From assembly GCA_036399015.1 (NCBI GenBank), contig DASWNW010000091.1, positions 123,817 to 187,816 of the forward strand: DNA of 64,000 bases, in the 5' to 3' direction. Each line of letters begins with the position of its first letter. Position 1 is the stretch's first letter. The position numbers and the translations under genes are program-made. Source of the DNA: QHVT01 sp036399015 (lineage in GTDB: Bacteria; Acidobacteriota; Thermoanaerobaculia; Gp7-AA8). The notes beneath the pieces were generated by a model. It was given only the letters and a program-made list of their open reading frames with translations, did no database searches and was not told where the DNA came from. This document shows, in pieces, positions 1-8,979 of this stretch.

Positions 1-1035
1 ATGACGATCAACGGCATCGAACGGCCGGAGCGGACGACCGAGGAGGGGATCGTCTTCCTCCCCGACCTCTCGCCGCATCAACCGGCCGACGTCGCGCTCG
101 ACGCCCGCACGCTCGAAGACCCGCAGTGGGTGTCCGACGCGCGCGGCGTCCGCGTCACGCCTCGCCCGGGGAACGCGGTGCAGCTCGAGCTGCCGGTCGT
201 GGCCACGGCCGACATCGAGGGCTCGGTCTACACCATGCGCGATGGGCGCCGCGAAGACACCGGCGGCGTGAAGGTGGAGCTGACCGACGCCGAGGGGAAG
301 GTGGTGCAGCAGACCACCGCGGCGTACGACGGCTTCTACGTGTTCACCCACGTACGCCGCGGCCGCTACAGCGTCCGGCTCGCGCGGCCGTCCGGCGAGC
401 TGAGAAAAGAGGTCGCCGTCGCGCAGGGGCAGCCGGTCATCACCGGCGTCGACTTTGTCCTCCCGCCGCGTGCCGGCGCGCCGGCAGCGGTGCCGCCGCC
501 GGTGGCGATCGCGGAGGCGGTTCCCGTGACGCCGGCCACGCCGAGCGTTCGTGCGCCGGTTCCTGCAACGGAGGAGGAGTACGCGGTGCAGGTGGGGACA
601 TTCCGCGTGCGCGAGAACGCCGAGCGGCAGGCGGCCGCGGCGCGCCGGTTCGCGTCCGACGTGACGCTCCTGCGCGTTGGGGAGTTTGTGGCCGTGAGGA
701 GCGGCCCCCGCACCCGCGCCGCCGCCGCCCGCCTCGCGCGCGAGCTCACCGGACAGGGGCTGGAGGCGGCGCTGGTCCGGCTGAACGGCGTGGCGGAGAG
801 CCCGGCCGCCGCCTGCTACGTCGTGCAGTTCGGCGCGTTCCGCATCGCCGCGAATGCCGCGGATCTCGTGCGGCGCCTCGAGCAGCGCGGGATCAACTGG
901 CGCGGCAACATCGACCGCCGCGGCGCACTCTTCTTCGTCCAGACGGCGCCGTTCCCCTCGCGTGACGCTGCGGAGAATGCGCGCGACGCGCTGCGCGGCC
1001 TGCGGTTCGACGCGGTGGTGCGCGACTGCGGCTAA
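1..1035 (+). CDS. Usher-like C-terminus with SPOR repeats, 5'-partial
   Basis: The reading frame is open from the first base, so the gene probably begins outside the window and only its last 344 residues are seen. The first 65 residues (LPDLSPHQPADVALDARTL and following) resemble the C-terminal region of fimbrial-usher-like outer-membrane proteins. Residues about 70-150 look like a carboxypeptidase regulatory-like beta-sandwich (GGVKVELTD, YDGFYVFTHVRRGRYSVRL). After a Pro/Ala linker come two SPOR-like units, about 193-262 (YAVQVGTFRVRENAERQ) and 270-342 (YVVQFGAFRIAANAADLVRR). SPOR domains bind denuded peptidoglycan glycan strands, so an envelope-anchored protein is likely. The downstream gene is convergent and only 7 bases away. 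The usher assignment is by resemblance only; the SPOR call is firmer. Confidence 0.7.
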   Translation: MTINGIERPERTTEEGIVFLPDLSPHQPADVALDARTLEDPQWVSDARGVRVTPRPGNAVQLELPVVATADIEGSVYTMRDGRREDTGGVKVELTDAEGKVVQQTTAAYDGFYVFTHVRRGRYSVRLARPSGELRKEVAVAQGQPVITGVDFVLPPRAGAPAAVPPPVAIAEAVPVTPATPSVRAPVPATEEEYAVQVGTFRVRENAERQAAAARRFASDVTLLRVGEFVAVRSGPRTRAAAARLARELTGQGLEAALVRLNGVAESPAAACYVVQFGAFRIAANAADLVRRLEQRGINWRGNIDRRGALFFVQTAPFPSRDAAENARDALRGLRFDAVVRDCG

Positions 1036-1042
1036 CCGCTGG

Positions 1043-4000
1043 TCACTTCCCCGTCGGCGTCGGCACCGCCGTCACCGTCACGAGGCTCCGGAGCAGCGAG
1101 TCGATCGAGTACGGCTTCAGGAGGTGCGCGACGTGGGTGTCCGTCAGGTACGGCGAGATCTTCGAGTGGTCGGCGTGGCCGGTCGAGAAGACGACCGGGA
1201 TGCGGCGTCCTTTTGCCCCCTCCTCGAAGACGCGGGTGCCGTCGATGTCGGGGAGGCCGACGTCGATGATCGCGGCGTCGAGCGTAAAGTCGGCGAGCGC
1301 CCGCAGCGCGCCGTTTCCCGTTGCGACATGGTGGACGACGATGCCCCGCTCCTCCAGCGCCAGGCGCAGGCCCGCGGCGACGTGCGGATCGTCCTCGACG
1401 AGCAGCAGCGTCATCCCGGCCACCGCCGCCGGGTCGACGGCCGCGGCAGCCTCACGCCCCGCGACGACGGCAACGTGCGGCAGGAAGATGTGGAACACCG
1501 TCCCGACGTTGGCCGTGCTCTCGACGAACATGTGGCCGTCGTGTTTCTTGACGATCTGCCGGCTGATCGGCAGTCCCAGTCCCGTCCCGGAGCGCTTGGT
1601 CGTGAAGAGCGGCTCGAAGATCTGGTCGAGCTGCTCCCGCGGGATGCCGGTGCCGGTGTCCGCGACCGAGATGTGGACGTACTCCGCCTCGCCTGACGGC
1701 AGGTCGAAGCGGTCCCGCTCGGCCGGCGTGGCGCGGCGCGCGGAGAAGGTGATGCGACCGCCCGACGGCATCGCGTCGCGGGCGTTCAGGATGAGGTTCT
1801 GGGCGACCTGGGCGAGCTGCGGCGCGTCGGCGGCGAGCTGGAGCTCCGCGTCGGCCTCCACGGTCAGGTGCACCTTCCCGCCGAGGAGCGGACGCACTTC
1901 CTCCGCGAGCCCCTGCAGCCAGGGGCGGGCAGCGAACGTGGTGAGCGCCGGAGGGGTCGGGTTGGCGAACCGCAGGATCTCTTCCGTGATCCGCTTCCCG
2001 CGCCCGACGCCGCGGCGGATCTGTTCCGTCGCGTTCAGCGCCGACGTGTCGGACGGCCCGACCTTCCGCGACAGGATCTCGGCGAAGGGGGAGATCGCCA
2101 TGAGCACGTTGTTGAACTCGTGGGCCATGCTCGCGGCGAGACGCCCGAGGCTGTTCAGGCGCCGCTCCTTTTCGAGCTGGCTCTCGAGCTGGCGGCGGAT
2201 GGAGATGTCGGAGAAGCAGACCACGCCGCCGACGACCGCGCCGTTCTCCACGAGCGGCGAGGCGGAGAAGTCGACCGGCACCCGCTTGCCATCGGCCGTG
2301 CAGAACACGCCTCCGTTGGCGTGAAAGGAGTTGCCGGCCGCGATCGCGGCGACGATGCGGGGGATGCCGTCGTCGGGCCGTTCGATGGCCTGGACGGAGA
2401 AGTCCTGGAGAGGCGTGTGCGCGCCGAGGACGTCGGCGGCGGCGCGATTCATCATCGTGCAGCGGCCGTCGAGGTCGAACCGGAAGATGCCCTCGGCCAC
2501 CGAGTCGAGAAGCAGCGACAGCTCGTCGGCGAGCCGCCCTTTCGCCTCCTCGATCCGCCGGCGCTCGGTCACGTCCCTGCCGAAGACGAAGATCTCGACG
2601 ACGCGCCCATTTTCCTGCAGTGCCACCGCCGACAGCTCCACGTCGCGGTCCTCGCCCGTGCGGGGGCGGATGCGGAACGGCCGGCCTGTCGGACGGGCGT
2701 CGGCGGGGCCGGCGATGAAGATCTCCCTCGCCGCCTCGCGGTCCTGCTCGACGAACAGCTCGACGTACGGCCGCCCGATCCACTCCGCGGCGGTCCAGCC
2801 GGTGGACTGCTCGAACTCGCGGTTCACCGACTGGATGCGGCCGGTGGGACAGAGGCTCACGATGATCTCCGCGGCGCCGTCGAGCACGTTCCGGTAGCGC
2901 TCGCGGGACACGTTCAGCTCGTGCTGCGCCGAGCGGCGCTCCAGCCCCTCGGTCAGCAGGTCCGACAGCGACTGCAGGAAGAGGAGCGACTCGGTTCGGA
3001 AGTCGCGGGCGGCGCGGGTGGCGACCTTGATGATCCCGAAGAGCTTGTCGCCGCGGACGGTGATGCTGACGCCGGAGCGCAGGCCGTGCAGGCGGTAGTA
3101 CGGGTCGCCGTCGAACCGTTGCTCCGTCTCGTAGTCCGTCACCACCACGGCCGTGCCGGCGCGGAGCGTGTACGCCGCCTGCGTCCCTTCCAGCCGGAAA
3201 CGGGCGCCGGAGCCGCCGATCCAGGTCGCTCCCTCGGCGATCATGCCCCATTCCATCTGCTCGTCCACGGTGATGAACGCGGCGTATTCGACGTCGAGCG
3301 CGTCCGTCAGAAGATCGCAGACGGGGATGGTCGCGTTCAGCGGCGCGCGCAGGAGGCGGCCCGCCAGCTCGGCGAGTGCCGTCTGGCGCCGCGCGTGCTG
3401 CCAAAGGGTCTCCTCCGCCTTCCGCCGCTCGATCGCATGCGCGGTGAGGTTGGCGCAGGCGGTGAGGAAATCCTCGTCCTCCCGGGCGAAGCGATTCGCC
3501 CGCCGCGAGTAGACGCCGATCGCTGCGACCGGTCCCTCGATCCCGCCGCCGACCGGCACGATCAGCCCCGTCTTCATCCCCATCGCGGCGTGCAGCCGCG
3601 GTTCGGCAGCGGCTTCCGGCGACGGAATGTCGACCAGCAGCGGAAGCCCGCTTTCGACCGCCGACACCACGTGCGAGTCGTCGAGGAGCGAGACGACCAC
3701 GTGGCCGACCGCGCCCTCGGGCCAGCCGTGTGCCGCCACCAGCCGTAGCGTATCGGCGCCGGCGAGCTGGAAGACGTCACACACGTCCGCCTCCAGCACC
3801 ACCGCAAGGCGCTCCGTCATCTCCTCGTACAGCATTTCCAGCGAGCAGCCGGAGACCACCATCTGGCCGAAGAGCGCGATCGCCTCCTGCTGCCGCGCGC
3901 GGCGGCGGAGCTCCTCCTGCGCGGCGCGGCGGGCGCTGATGTCGGAGATCACGGTGAAGAAATAGTCGGCTTTTCCCTGCACGTCGCGGATGGCGGCCGA

Positions 4001-4696
4001 GGAGACGCTCGCCCAGACGTCGGTGCCGTCCTTGCGCAGGTAGCGCTTTTCGAACTTGACCTGGTCGATGCCGTCGCGCGCCATTGCATTTCGGGCCGCG
4101 CGGCTGGCCTCGAGATCCTCGGGGTGGGTGATGTCTTCGAACGACATGGTCGCCAGTTCCTCGGCCGAGTAGCCGAGGATCTCGCAGCACGTCGCGTTGA
4201 CCATCGTGAAGTGGCCGGTCGGCGTGACATGACAGATGCCGACCGGCGCGATCTCGATGCTCCGCGTCAGGTTCTCGCGTGCACGCGCCAGCTCCCGCTC
4301 GAGCGCCGTCCGCTCCCGCTCCAGCGACACGCGGTGAAGCTCGCGCGCCACGGCGGCGCCGAGCCGCGACAGCTTCCCTTTCATGACGTAGTCGTTGGCA
4401 CCGCCGCGGATGACGTCGACCGCCGCCTCCTCGCCGATCGTGCCGGAGACGATGAGGAAGGGGACGGTGAGATCGCGCGCACGGACCAGCGCCAGCGCCT
4501 CCGCGCCGTTGAAGCCGGGCATCCGGTAGTCGCTCAACACCAGGTCGAACGGCTGCCGCTCGATCGCCTCCTGCACGCCGGCGGCGGTGGTCTCGCGGGT
4601 CACGCGAAAGTCATAGCCGGCGCGGCGCAGCTCGGCGACGATCAGCTCCGCGTCGTCGTCGGTGTCCTCGATGAGCAGCAGCGAGAGCTCGGTCAT
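1043..4696 (-). CDS. Hybrid PAS/GAF sensor histidine kinase with receivers at both ends
   Basis: This 1217-residue cytoplasmic protein has no clear membrane segment. An N-terminal receiver (about 1-120, phosphoacceptor D56 in LVLSDYRMPG) is followed by PAS (about 145-260), two GAF-like regions (about 270-600) and two further PAS domains (about 605-860). The kinase core has MAHEFNNVLMAISPFAEIL as H box, then N and G boxes (NLILNARDAM, DTGTGIPREQ, GTGLGLPIS). A second receiver lies at about 1090-1210 (DAAIIDVGLPDIDG). It sits last in a four-gene minus-strand operon, and its ATG overlaps the preceding stop by the ATGA arrangement. Two receivers of opposite polarity suggest that it both takes a phosphoryl signal from upstream partners and passes one on. 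The input ligand is unknown. Confidence 0.9.
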   Translation of the reverse strand: MTELSLLLIEDTDDDAELIVAELRRAGYDFRVTRETTAAGVQEAIERQPFDLVLSDYRMPGFNGAEALALVRARDLTVPFLIVSGTIGEEAAVDVIRGGANDYVMKGKLSRLGAAVARELHRVSLERERTALERELARARENLTRSIEIAPVGICHVTPTGHFTMVNATCCEILGYSAEELATMSFEDITHPEDLEASRAARNAMARDGIDQVKFEKRYLRKDGTDVWASVSSAAIRDVQGKADYFFTVISDISARRAAQEELRRRARQQEAIALFGQMVVSGCSLEMLYEEMTERLAVVLEADVCDVFQLAGADTLRLVAAHGWPEGAVGHVVVSLLDDSHVVSAVESGLPLLVDIPSPEAAAEPRLHAAMGMKTGLIVPVGGGIEGPVAAIGVYSRRANRFAREDEDFLTACANLTAHAIERRKAEETLWQHARRQTALAELAGRLLRAPLNATIPVCDLLTDALDVEYAAFITVDEQMEWGMIAEGATWIGGSGARFRLEGTQAAYTLRAGTAVVVTDYETEQRFDGDPYYRLHGLRSGVSITVRGDKLFGIIKVATRAARDFRTESLLFLQSLSDLLTEGLERRSAQHELNVSRERYRNVLDGAAEIIVSLCPTGRIQSVNREFEQSTGWTAAEWIGRPYVELFVEQDREAAREIFIAGPADARPTGRPFRIRPRTGEDRDVELSAVALQENGRVVEIFVFGRDVTERRRIEEAKGRLADELSLLLDSVAEGIFRFDLDGRCTMMNRAAADVLGAHTPLQDFSVQAIERPDDGIPRIVAAIAAGNSFHANGGVFCTADGKRVPVDFSASPLVENGAVVGGVVCFSDISIRRQLESQLEKERRLNSLGRLAASMAHEFNNVLMAISPFAEILSRKVGPSDTSALNATEQIRRGVGRGKRITEEILRFANPTPPALTTFAARPWLQGLAEEVRPLLGGKVHLTVEADAELQLAADAPQLAQVAQNLILNARDAMPSGGRITFSARRATPAERDRFDLPSGEAEYVHISVADTGTGIPREQLDQIFEPLFTTKRSGTGLGLPISRQIVKKHDGHMFVESTANVGTVFHIFLPHVAVVAGREAAAAVDPAAVAGMTLLLVEDDPHVAAGLRLALEERGIVVHHVATGNGALRALADFTLDAAIIDVGLPDIDGTRVFEEGAKGRRIPVVFSTGHADHSKISPYLTDTHVAHLLKPYSIDSLLRSLVTVTAVPTPTGK

Positions 4697-5124
4697 GAGA
4701 GCTCCACGGGAGGCCGCTCGTTGAGCATCAGCCAGTACATCCCGATGTGGCGCGCCGCGTCGAGAAAGGCCTCGAAGTTCACCGGCTTGCGGATGTAGCT
4801 GTTGACACCGAGCTTGTAGCTCTCGACCAGGTCGTGTTCCTCGCGCGACGAGGTGAGCACCACCACCGGCATGAGGCTGGTCCGCGCGTCGGCGCGGAGA
4901 GCCCGGAGCACCTGCAGGCCGTCGATGCGCGGGAGCTTGAGGTCGAGCAGCACCACCGCGATCCGCGCCAGCCGCGCCGGCGAGCCTTCGCCGTGCAGCA
5001 CCTCGAGCGCCTCCACGCCGTCGCGAGCCACCAGGACTTCGTTGACGATGTTGTTTTTCTGAAACGCCAGCATCGTCAATTCGACGTCGTCCGGGTTGTC
5101 TTCGATGAGCAGAATCGTGGTCAT
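4693..5124 (-). CDS. Stand-alone response regulator receiver (Rcp1-like)
   Basis: A 143-residue single-domain receiver beginning MTTILLIEDNPDDVELTML. The paired acidic residues, the phosphoacceptor Asp in VVLLDLKLPRIDGLQVL, Thr/Ser in VVVLTSSREE and Lys in SYIRKPVNFE are all present, and there is no output domain. The form (long alpha4 loop, EEHDLVESYKLGVNSYIRKP) matches receivers that partner phytochrome-like kinases. The start at 5124 is chosen because it overlaps the stop of the upstream kinase gene by ATGA; a longer in-frame extension would overlap that kinase heavily. The gene lies between two kinase genes, so it probably shuttles phosphoryl groups between them. Confidence 0.9.
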   Translation of the reverse strand: MTTILLIEDNPDDVELTMLAFQKNNIVNEVLVARDGVEALEVLHGEGSPARLARIAVVLLDLKLPRIDGLQVLRALRADARTSLMPVVVLTSSREEHDLVESYKLGVNSYIRKPVNFEAFLDAARHIGMYWLMLNERPPVELS

Positions 5125-6314
5125 GCCTGTTCCTTGAGAGGGGTGCCGAGGGTGAACGAGAACGTTGCGCCCGCGCCGGGAGCGCTCTCCGCCCACACCT
5201 GTCCGCCGTGGCGGTGAATGATCCGTTTGACGGTCGCGAGGCCGATGCCGGTGCCTTCGAACGCCGAGGTGGCGTGGAGGCGCTGGAACGGCGCGAAGAG
5301 CTTGTCGGCGTACCGCATGTCGAACCCGATGCCGTCGTCGCGCACCGAGTAGACGACCGAAGGCTTCGACGTGTCGGCGCGAAGCTCGATGACCGCCTCC
5401 TCGCGCTGCGCGGTGAACTTCCAGGCGTTCTGCAGCAGGTTCTGGAGGACGATCGTGATGAGCTCGCGGTCGGCGTTCGCCGGCGCCGCCTCCGGGAAGA
5501 CCCAGCGCACCTTGCGCGTGGACGCTTCCGACAGGTCGGCGGCCACGGTGCGCGCGAGCGCCGCGAGGTCGACCGGGCGGATGTTCATCGTCGTCCGGCC
5601 GACGCGGGAAAGGCGGAGGAGGTCGTCGATGATCCGGTCGAGCTTCTGCGCGCCGGCGCGGATCCGGTTGACGTAGTGCTGGGCCGTCGGGTCGAGCGTC
5701 GGGGCGTAGCGCTCCAGGAGCTCGCGGCTGAAGCCGTCCAGCGCCCGCAGCGGCGTGCGCAGGTCGTGCGACACCGAATAGCTGAAGGACTCCAGCTCGT
5801 GATGCGCGGAGGAGACGCGGGCGAGCAACTCCTCGATCTCGATCTGCTGCCGCTCGAGCTGCGTCTGCGCGTCCTGCAGCCGCTCCGAGGGGACGAGCTG
5901 CGCCGCGTCGGTGCCGGTCATCGCGGCGGCGTGTGCCTCCAGGAGGTCGCGGGCGGTGGCCAGCGCCTGCTCCGCCGCATGCTGCGGCGTCACGTCGACG
6001 ACGAGAGCCTGCCGCGCCTCGCCATTCACCTCGATCCGCAGCGTGGCCGTGACGCCGCCGCGTACGATGGTTCGCTCCTGCACTGCCGTGCGCTGGCGGT
6101 CGAGGCCCGGCAGGAGCTCCGCGATCGCGACGCGTCCATGTTCGAGCGACTTGCGCTCGACGCCGGCGAGACGGCAGAGCATCGCGTTCGCCGCCGTCAC
6201 CCGCCCTTCCTCGTCCCAGGCGGCGTAGCCGATCAGCTCCGACTCGAACAGCGCCGGCGCGTCGCCCGCCGTTTCGGCGGCGCGGTGGTGCATCCCGATG
6301 AGAGAGCGCCTCAT
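5121..6314 (-). CDS. PAS sensor histidine kinase, HisKA type
   Basis: This 397-residue kinase starts MRRSLIGMHHRAAETAG and has no membrane segment. Residues about 20-140 form a PAS-like input domain (ELIGYAAWDEEGRVTAANAM). A helical linker follows, then the HisKA dimerisation domain with phosphoacceptor His in SYSVSHDLRTPLRALDGFS. An HATPase domain completes it (NLLQNAWKF, RDDGIGFDM, GTGIGLATVKRIIHRHGG). The core resembles the phytochrome-type kinases commonly paired with single-domain receivers, which fits the receiver gene directly downstream. The start at 6314 overlaps the preceding stop by ATGA. Confidence 0.9.
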   Translation of the reverse strand: MRRSLIGMHHRAAETAGDAPALFESELIGYAAWDEEGRVTAANAMLCRLAGVERKSLEHGRVAIAELLPGLDRQRTAVQERTIVRGGVTATLRIEVNGEARQALVVDVTPQHAAEQALATARDLLEAHAAAMTGTDAAQLVPSERLQDAQTQLERQQIEIEELLARVSSAHHELESFSYSVSHDLRTPLRALDGFSRELLERYAPTLDPTAQHYVNRIRAGAQKLDRIIDDLLRLSRVGRTTMNIRPVDLAALARTVAADLSEASTRKVRWVFPEAAPANADRELITIVLQNLLQNAWKFTAQREEAVIELRADTSKPSVVYSVRDDGIGFDMRYADKLFAPFQRLHATSAFEGTGIGLATVKRIIHRHGGQVWAESAPGAGATFSFTLGTPLKEQA

Positions 6315-6700
6315 GTGAGCGAGCCTCCCTCGAGCAGCAGACGGATCGTGGCGGCCACCTCGCTCAGCGGCGTGCTTTTCGGCAACGCGGCGGCCGCTCC
6401 GGCGATCGGTTCGGCGGCGTGCGTGGTCCCGAGGAACGAGGAGAAGATCACCACGGGAGCGGCCGGCCGGCGGCTGCGCAGCTCCTGCAGCAGCGCCTCC
6501 CCCTCCGCATCGGTCTGCCCGGTGAGCCGCAGCTCCGACACGATCACGCCGCAGTCGCCCGCCTGGTGGGCGTGGTCCGGCGTGGGGGCGCAGATCACGC
6601 CGATTCCCGACCGCTGCAGCAGCCCCGCCAGGGCGAGGCACGCCAGGTCGTCGTCGTCGACGATCAGCACGGGAGCGGCGTCCCTTCCATTGGGGGTCAA
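6311..6700 (-). CDS. Divergent response regulator receiver, TTG start
   Basis: A 129-residue receiver-like protein with the acidic pocket VLIVDDDDLACLALAGLLQ and the switch residues VVIFSSFL and LPKSTPLSE. The expected phosphoacceptor position reads VIVSELRLTG, so Asp is replaced by Glu. That can mimic a phosphorylated state, or the protein may not be phosphorylated at all. TTG at 6700 is the start: AAGGTG lies eight bases upstream, whereas ATG at 6690 is out of frame. It is the first gene of the minus-strand operon running to 1043, coupled by ATGA to the kinase gene. Confidence 0.8.
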   Translation of the reverse strand: MTPNGRDAAPVLIVDDDDLACLALAGLLQRSGIGVICAPTPDHAHQAGDCGVIVSELRLTGQTDAEGEALLQELRSRRPAAPVVIFSSFLGTTHAAEPIAGAAAALPKSTPLSEVAATIRLLLEGGSLT

Positions 6701-6781
6701 GATAACGACACCTTAGTCCGCTGAGAGTGGCGGCGGTATCGGCGGCGCTCTGAACCTTCTGTAGTCGTTTGGATGACACGC

Positions 6782-6799
6782 AGACGCCGGAAGGCGTCT
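6782..6799 (-). terminator. Hairpin directly after the LuxR-type regulator gene
   Basis: AGACGCC, four loop bases and GGCGTCT form a perfect 7-bp stem that abuts the stop codon of the minus-strand regulator gene. No U-run follows, so this is either a weak intrinsic terminator or a 3'-end stabiliser. It separates the two signalling operons. Confidence 0.45.
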
Positions 6800-7432
6800 T
6801 CAGGAGACGAGGCCGCGCTGAATGGCGTAGTGCATGATCGCGGCGTTGTTCGCCATCTCCATCTTCAGGAGCACCCGCTGCCGGTGCGTGCTGACCGTGT
6901 TGACGCTCACCCCCAGCCGCTCGGCGATCTGCGAGACCGTGAGGCCGCCGGCGAGGAGCAGAAACACCTCGAACTCCCGAGGCGAGAGCCGTTCGTGCGG
7001 AGCGGCCGCGGAGTCGCCCGAGGCGCTCTCGGCCAGCTTCTCGGCCATCGCCGCCGAGACGTAGCGGCGCCCCTGCGCCGCGGCCCGGATGGCGCGGATC
7101 ACTTCGGCCGGCGCGGTGCTCTTCTGGATGTATCCCGCCGCCCCCATCCGCAGCACGCGCACCGCGAACTGCTCCTCCGGGTGCATGCTCAGGATCACGA
7201 TCGCGGCGCGGGGATTCCGCACCTTGATCGGCTCGACGAGCACGAGACCGTTGTCGTTCCCGAGGCCGACGTCGAGCAGCACGACGTCACAGGTGGCGAG
7301 GGTGGGGTGGTTCAGCAGCTCGTCGGCCGAGGCGGCCTCTCCCGCCACGGTCAGGTCCTGCTCCGCCGCGATCAGTTGTGCCAGTCCGTGACGGAGGATG
7401 GCGTGATCGTCGACGATGAGAACGGAGGTCAT
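6800..7432 (-). CDS. NarL/LuxR-family response regulator
   Basis: A 210-residue regulator starting MTSVLIVDDHAILRHGLAQ. The N-terminal receiver has its phosphoacceptor in VVLLDVGLGNDNGL, Ser in IVILSMHPEE and Lys in GYIQKSTAPAE. After a linker, the C-terminal LuxR-type helix-turn-helix reads LSPREFEVFLLLAGGLTVSQ, then IAERLGVSVNTVSTHRQRVL. It overlaps the upstream HisKA_3 kinase gene by ATGA, and the pair forms a standard NarX/NarL-type system. The target promoters cannot be told from the window. Confidence 0.93.
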   Translation of the reverse strand: MTSVLIVDDHAILRHGLAQLIAAEQDLTVAGEAASADELLNHPTLATCDVVLLDVGLGNDNGLVLVEPIKVRNPRAAIVILSMHPEEQFAVRVLRMGAAGYIQKSTAPAEVIRAIRAAAQGRRYVSAAMAEKLAESASGDSAAAPHERLSPREFEVFLLLAGGLTVSQIAERLGVSVNTVSTHRQRVLLKMEMANNAAIMHYAIQRGLVS

Positions 7433-8838
7433 CCCGTCTCCCCGAGCGGCACGGCCAGGGTGACGACGGTGCCGTGCGGCCGGCCCGGCTCGATCCGCAG
7501 CTCGCCCCCGACGCTGCCGGCACGCTCGCGCATCCCGATGAGCCCGAGGCCGCCGGCCCGTTTGGCGGTCGTCGCGATGCCGCGGCCGTCGTCGCGCACC
7601 TCCATGTAGAGCATGCCGTCGCGCTCGCGCAGCCGGACGTCCACCGTGCGGGCGCCGGCGTGGCGCGCCACGTTCGTCAGCGCTTCCTGGAGGACGCGGT
7701 ACACCGCCACCGCGACCTCGCCGTGGTCGTGGAGCGGCTGGTCGGGGAGCGACAGGTTGCATTCGATACCGGTGCGCTCCTGGAAGGTCGCCACCTCCAT
7801 CTGGATCGCGGCGCTGAGGCCGACGGCGTCGAGGAGCGGCGGGCGGAGGTCGGCGGCGATCCGGCGGACCGTCTCCAGCGCCCGCTCGATGGCACGGGTG
7901 GCATGGTCGAGACGCGCCGCCGCTGCCTCGTCTCGGAGGGCGCCCTTTACCGTCGCCAGCTCAAACGTGACGCCGGTGAGGAGCTGGCCGAGATCGTCGT
8001 GGATCTCGCGGGAGATGCGCAGGCGCTCCTCCTCCAGCGCGTTCATCGCTCGCAACGAGAGCGCGCGCAGTTCCTCGGTCGCCTGGCCGGCGGCGCGCTC
8101 CGCCTCCACCTGCATCGTCACGTCGCGTACCATGACGATCGTGGCGAGGGGGCGCTCCTCCCCTCGAATGACTGCACCGACGGGCCAGGCCACGAACTCG
8201 GTGCCGTCGCGCCGGCGGTCGGCGACTCTCGCCGGTGTCGGGGCGATCGGTCCCCGTTCCGGCAGTTGCGTCAGCAGCCGTCCGGCGGCGGTCGAAGCGA
8301 TGACGTCGACCGGCCGCCCGACCACCTCCGCCGCCGTCCACCCGTACATCTCCGCGGCGGCGGCGTTCCAGATCCGGATGCGCGACTCGGCGTCCGTCAT
8401 GATCATCGCCACGGGCGAGGCCTCCACCAGCCCCGCCAGTAGGCGGGCCGTATCGGCGACGCTCCGCTCCAGCGCACGGCGAACGCTGAGGTCCTCCACC
8501 ATCGCCAGCACGCCGACGACGTGATGCGAGGCGTCGCGGTATGGCGCCGCGGAAATGCGCACCGCGATCTGGGTGCCGTCTTTTCTCTGGCGGATCGCCT
8601 CGACGCCGGTGACGTTTTCACCGTCGAGGACGCGCTGGCGCAGTTTCCTGAATTCCTCGCGCGCGGCAGGAGGGACGATCGGCAGTGGCTGTCCGACGAC
8701 CTCCGACTGTTTCCACCCGAACGTCGCCTCGGCCGCCGGGTTCCAGCGCAGCACACATCCGTCGCGATCGAATACGAACGCCGCCAATGGCGCATTAATA
8801 AAGAAACCGTCGTACTGGAACCTGCGCCGCAGACGCAT
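7429..8838 (-). CDS. PAS-PAS sensor histidine kinase, HisKA_3 (NarX-like)
   Basis: A 469-residue soluble kinase. Residues about 10-125 and 135-255 are two PAS domains (FVFDRDGCVLRWNPAAEATFG; MIMTDAESRIRIWNAAAAEMYG). The HisKA_3 dimerisation segment has the phosphoacceptor His in RISREIHDDLGQLLTGVTFE. The HATPase region follows (EALTNVARHAGA, DDGRGIATTAKRAGGLGLIGMRERAGSVGG). This is the classic partner of the LuxR-type regulator encoded immediately downstream with an ATGA overlap. The ligand is unknown; absence of membrane helices points to a cytoplasmic cue. Confidence 0.93.
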   Translation of the reverse strand: MRLRRRFQYDGFFINAPLAAFVFDRDGCVLRWNPAAEATFGWKQSEVVGQPLPIVPPAAREEFRKLRQRVLDGENVTGVEAIRQRKDGTQIAVRISAAPYRDASHHVVGVLAMVEDLSVRRALERSVADTARLLAGLVEASPVAMIMTDAESRIRIWNAAAAEMYGWTAAEVVGRPVDVIASTAAGRLLTQLPERGPIAPTPARVADRRRDGTEFVAWPVGAVIRGEERPLATIVMVRDVTMQVEAERAAGQATEELRALSLRAMNALEEERLRISREIHDDLGQLLTGVTFELATVKGALRDEAAAARLDHATRAIERALETVRRIAADLRPPLLDAVGLSAAIQMEVATFQERTGIECNLSLPDQPLHDHGEVAVAVYRVLQEALTNVARHAGARTVDVRLRERDGMLYMEVRDDGRGIATTAKRAGGLGLIGMRERAGSVGGELRIEPGRPHGTVVTLAVPLGETG

Positions 8839-8892
8839 AGGGAAATACCGCCGTCAGGCTTAACTTACTCCTTTAGGGCATTATTGGCGAGC

Positions 8893-8904
8893 CCGTGCGC
8901 ACGG
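8893..8904. promoter_or_regulatory. 12-bp perfect palindrome in a divergent promoter region
   Basis: CCGTGCGCACGG is a perfect palindrome in the 141-base gap between the divergent kinase operon (start 8838) and the secreted protease gene (start 8980). It could be an operator for either gene. In GC-rich DNA a 12-bp palindrome can occur by chance. Confidence 0.25.
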
Positions 8905-8979
8905 TGGAGATCCCATCTGTCGGAAATTGCGGTACGCTTTCCCGACCCGCATTACAGAAAAAAAGGAGCGTGTCCCCGA

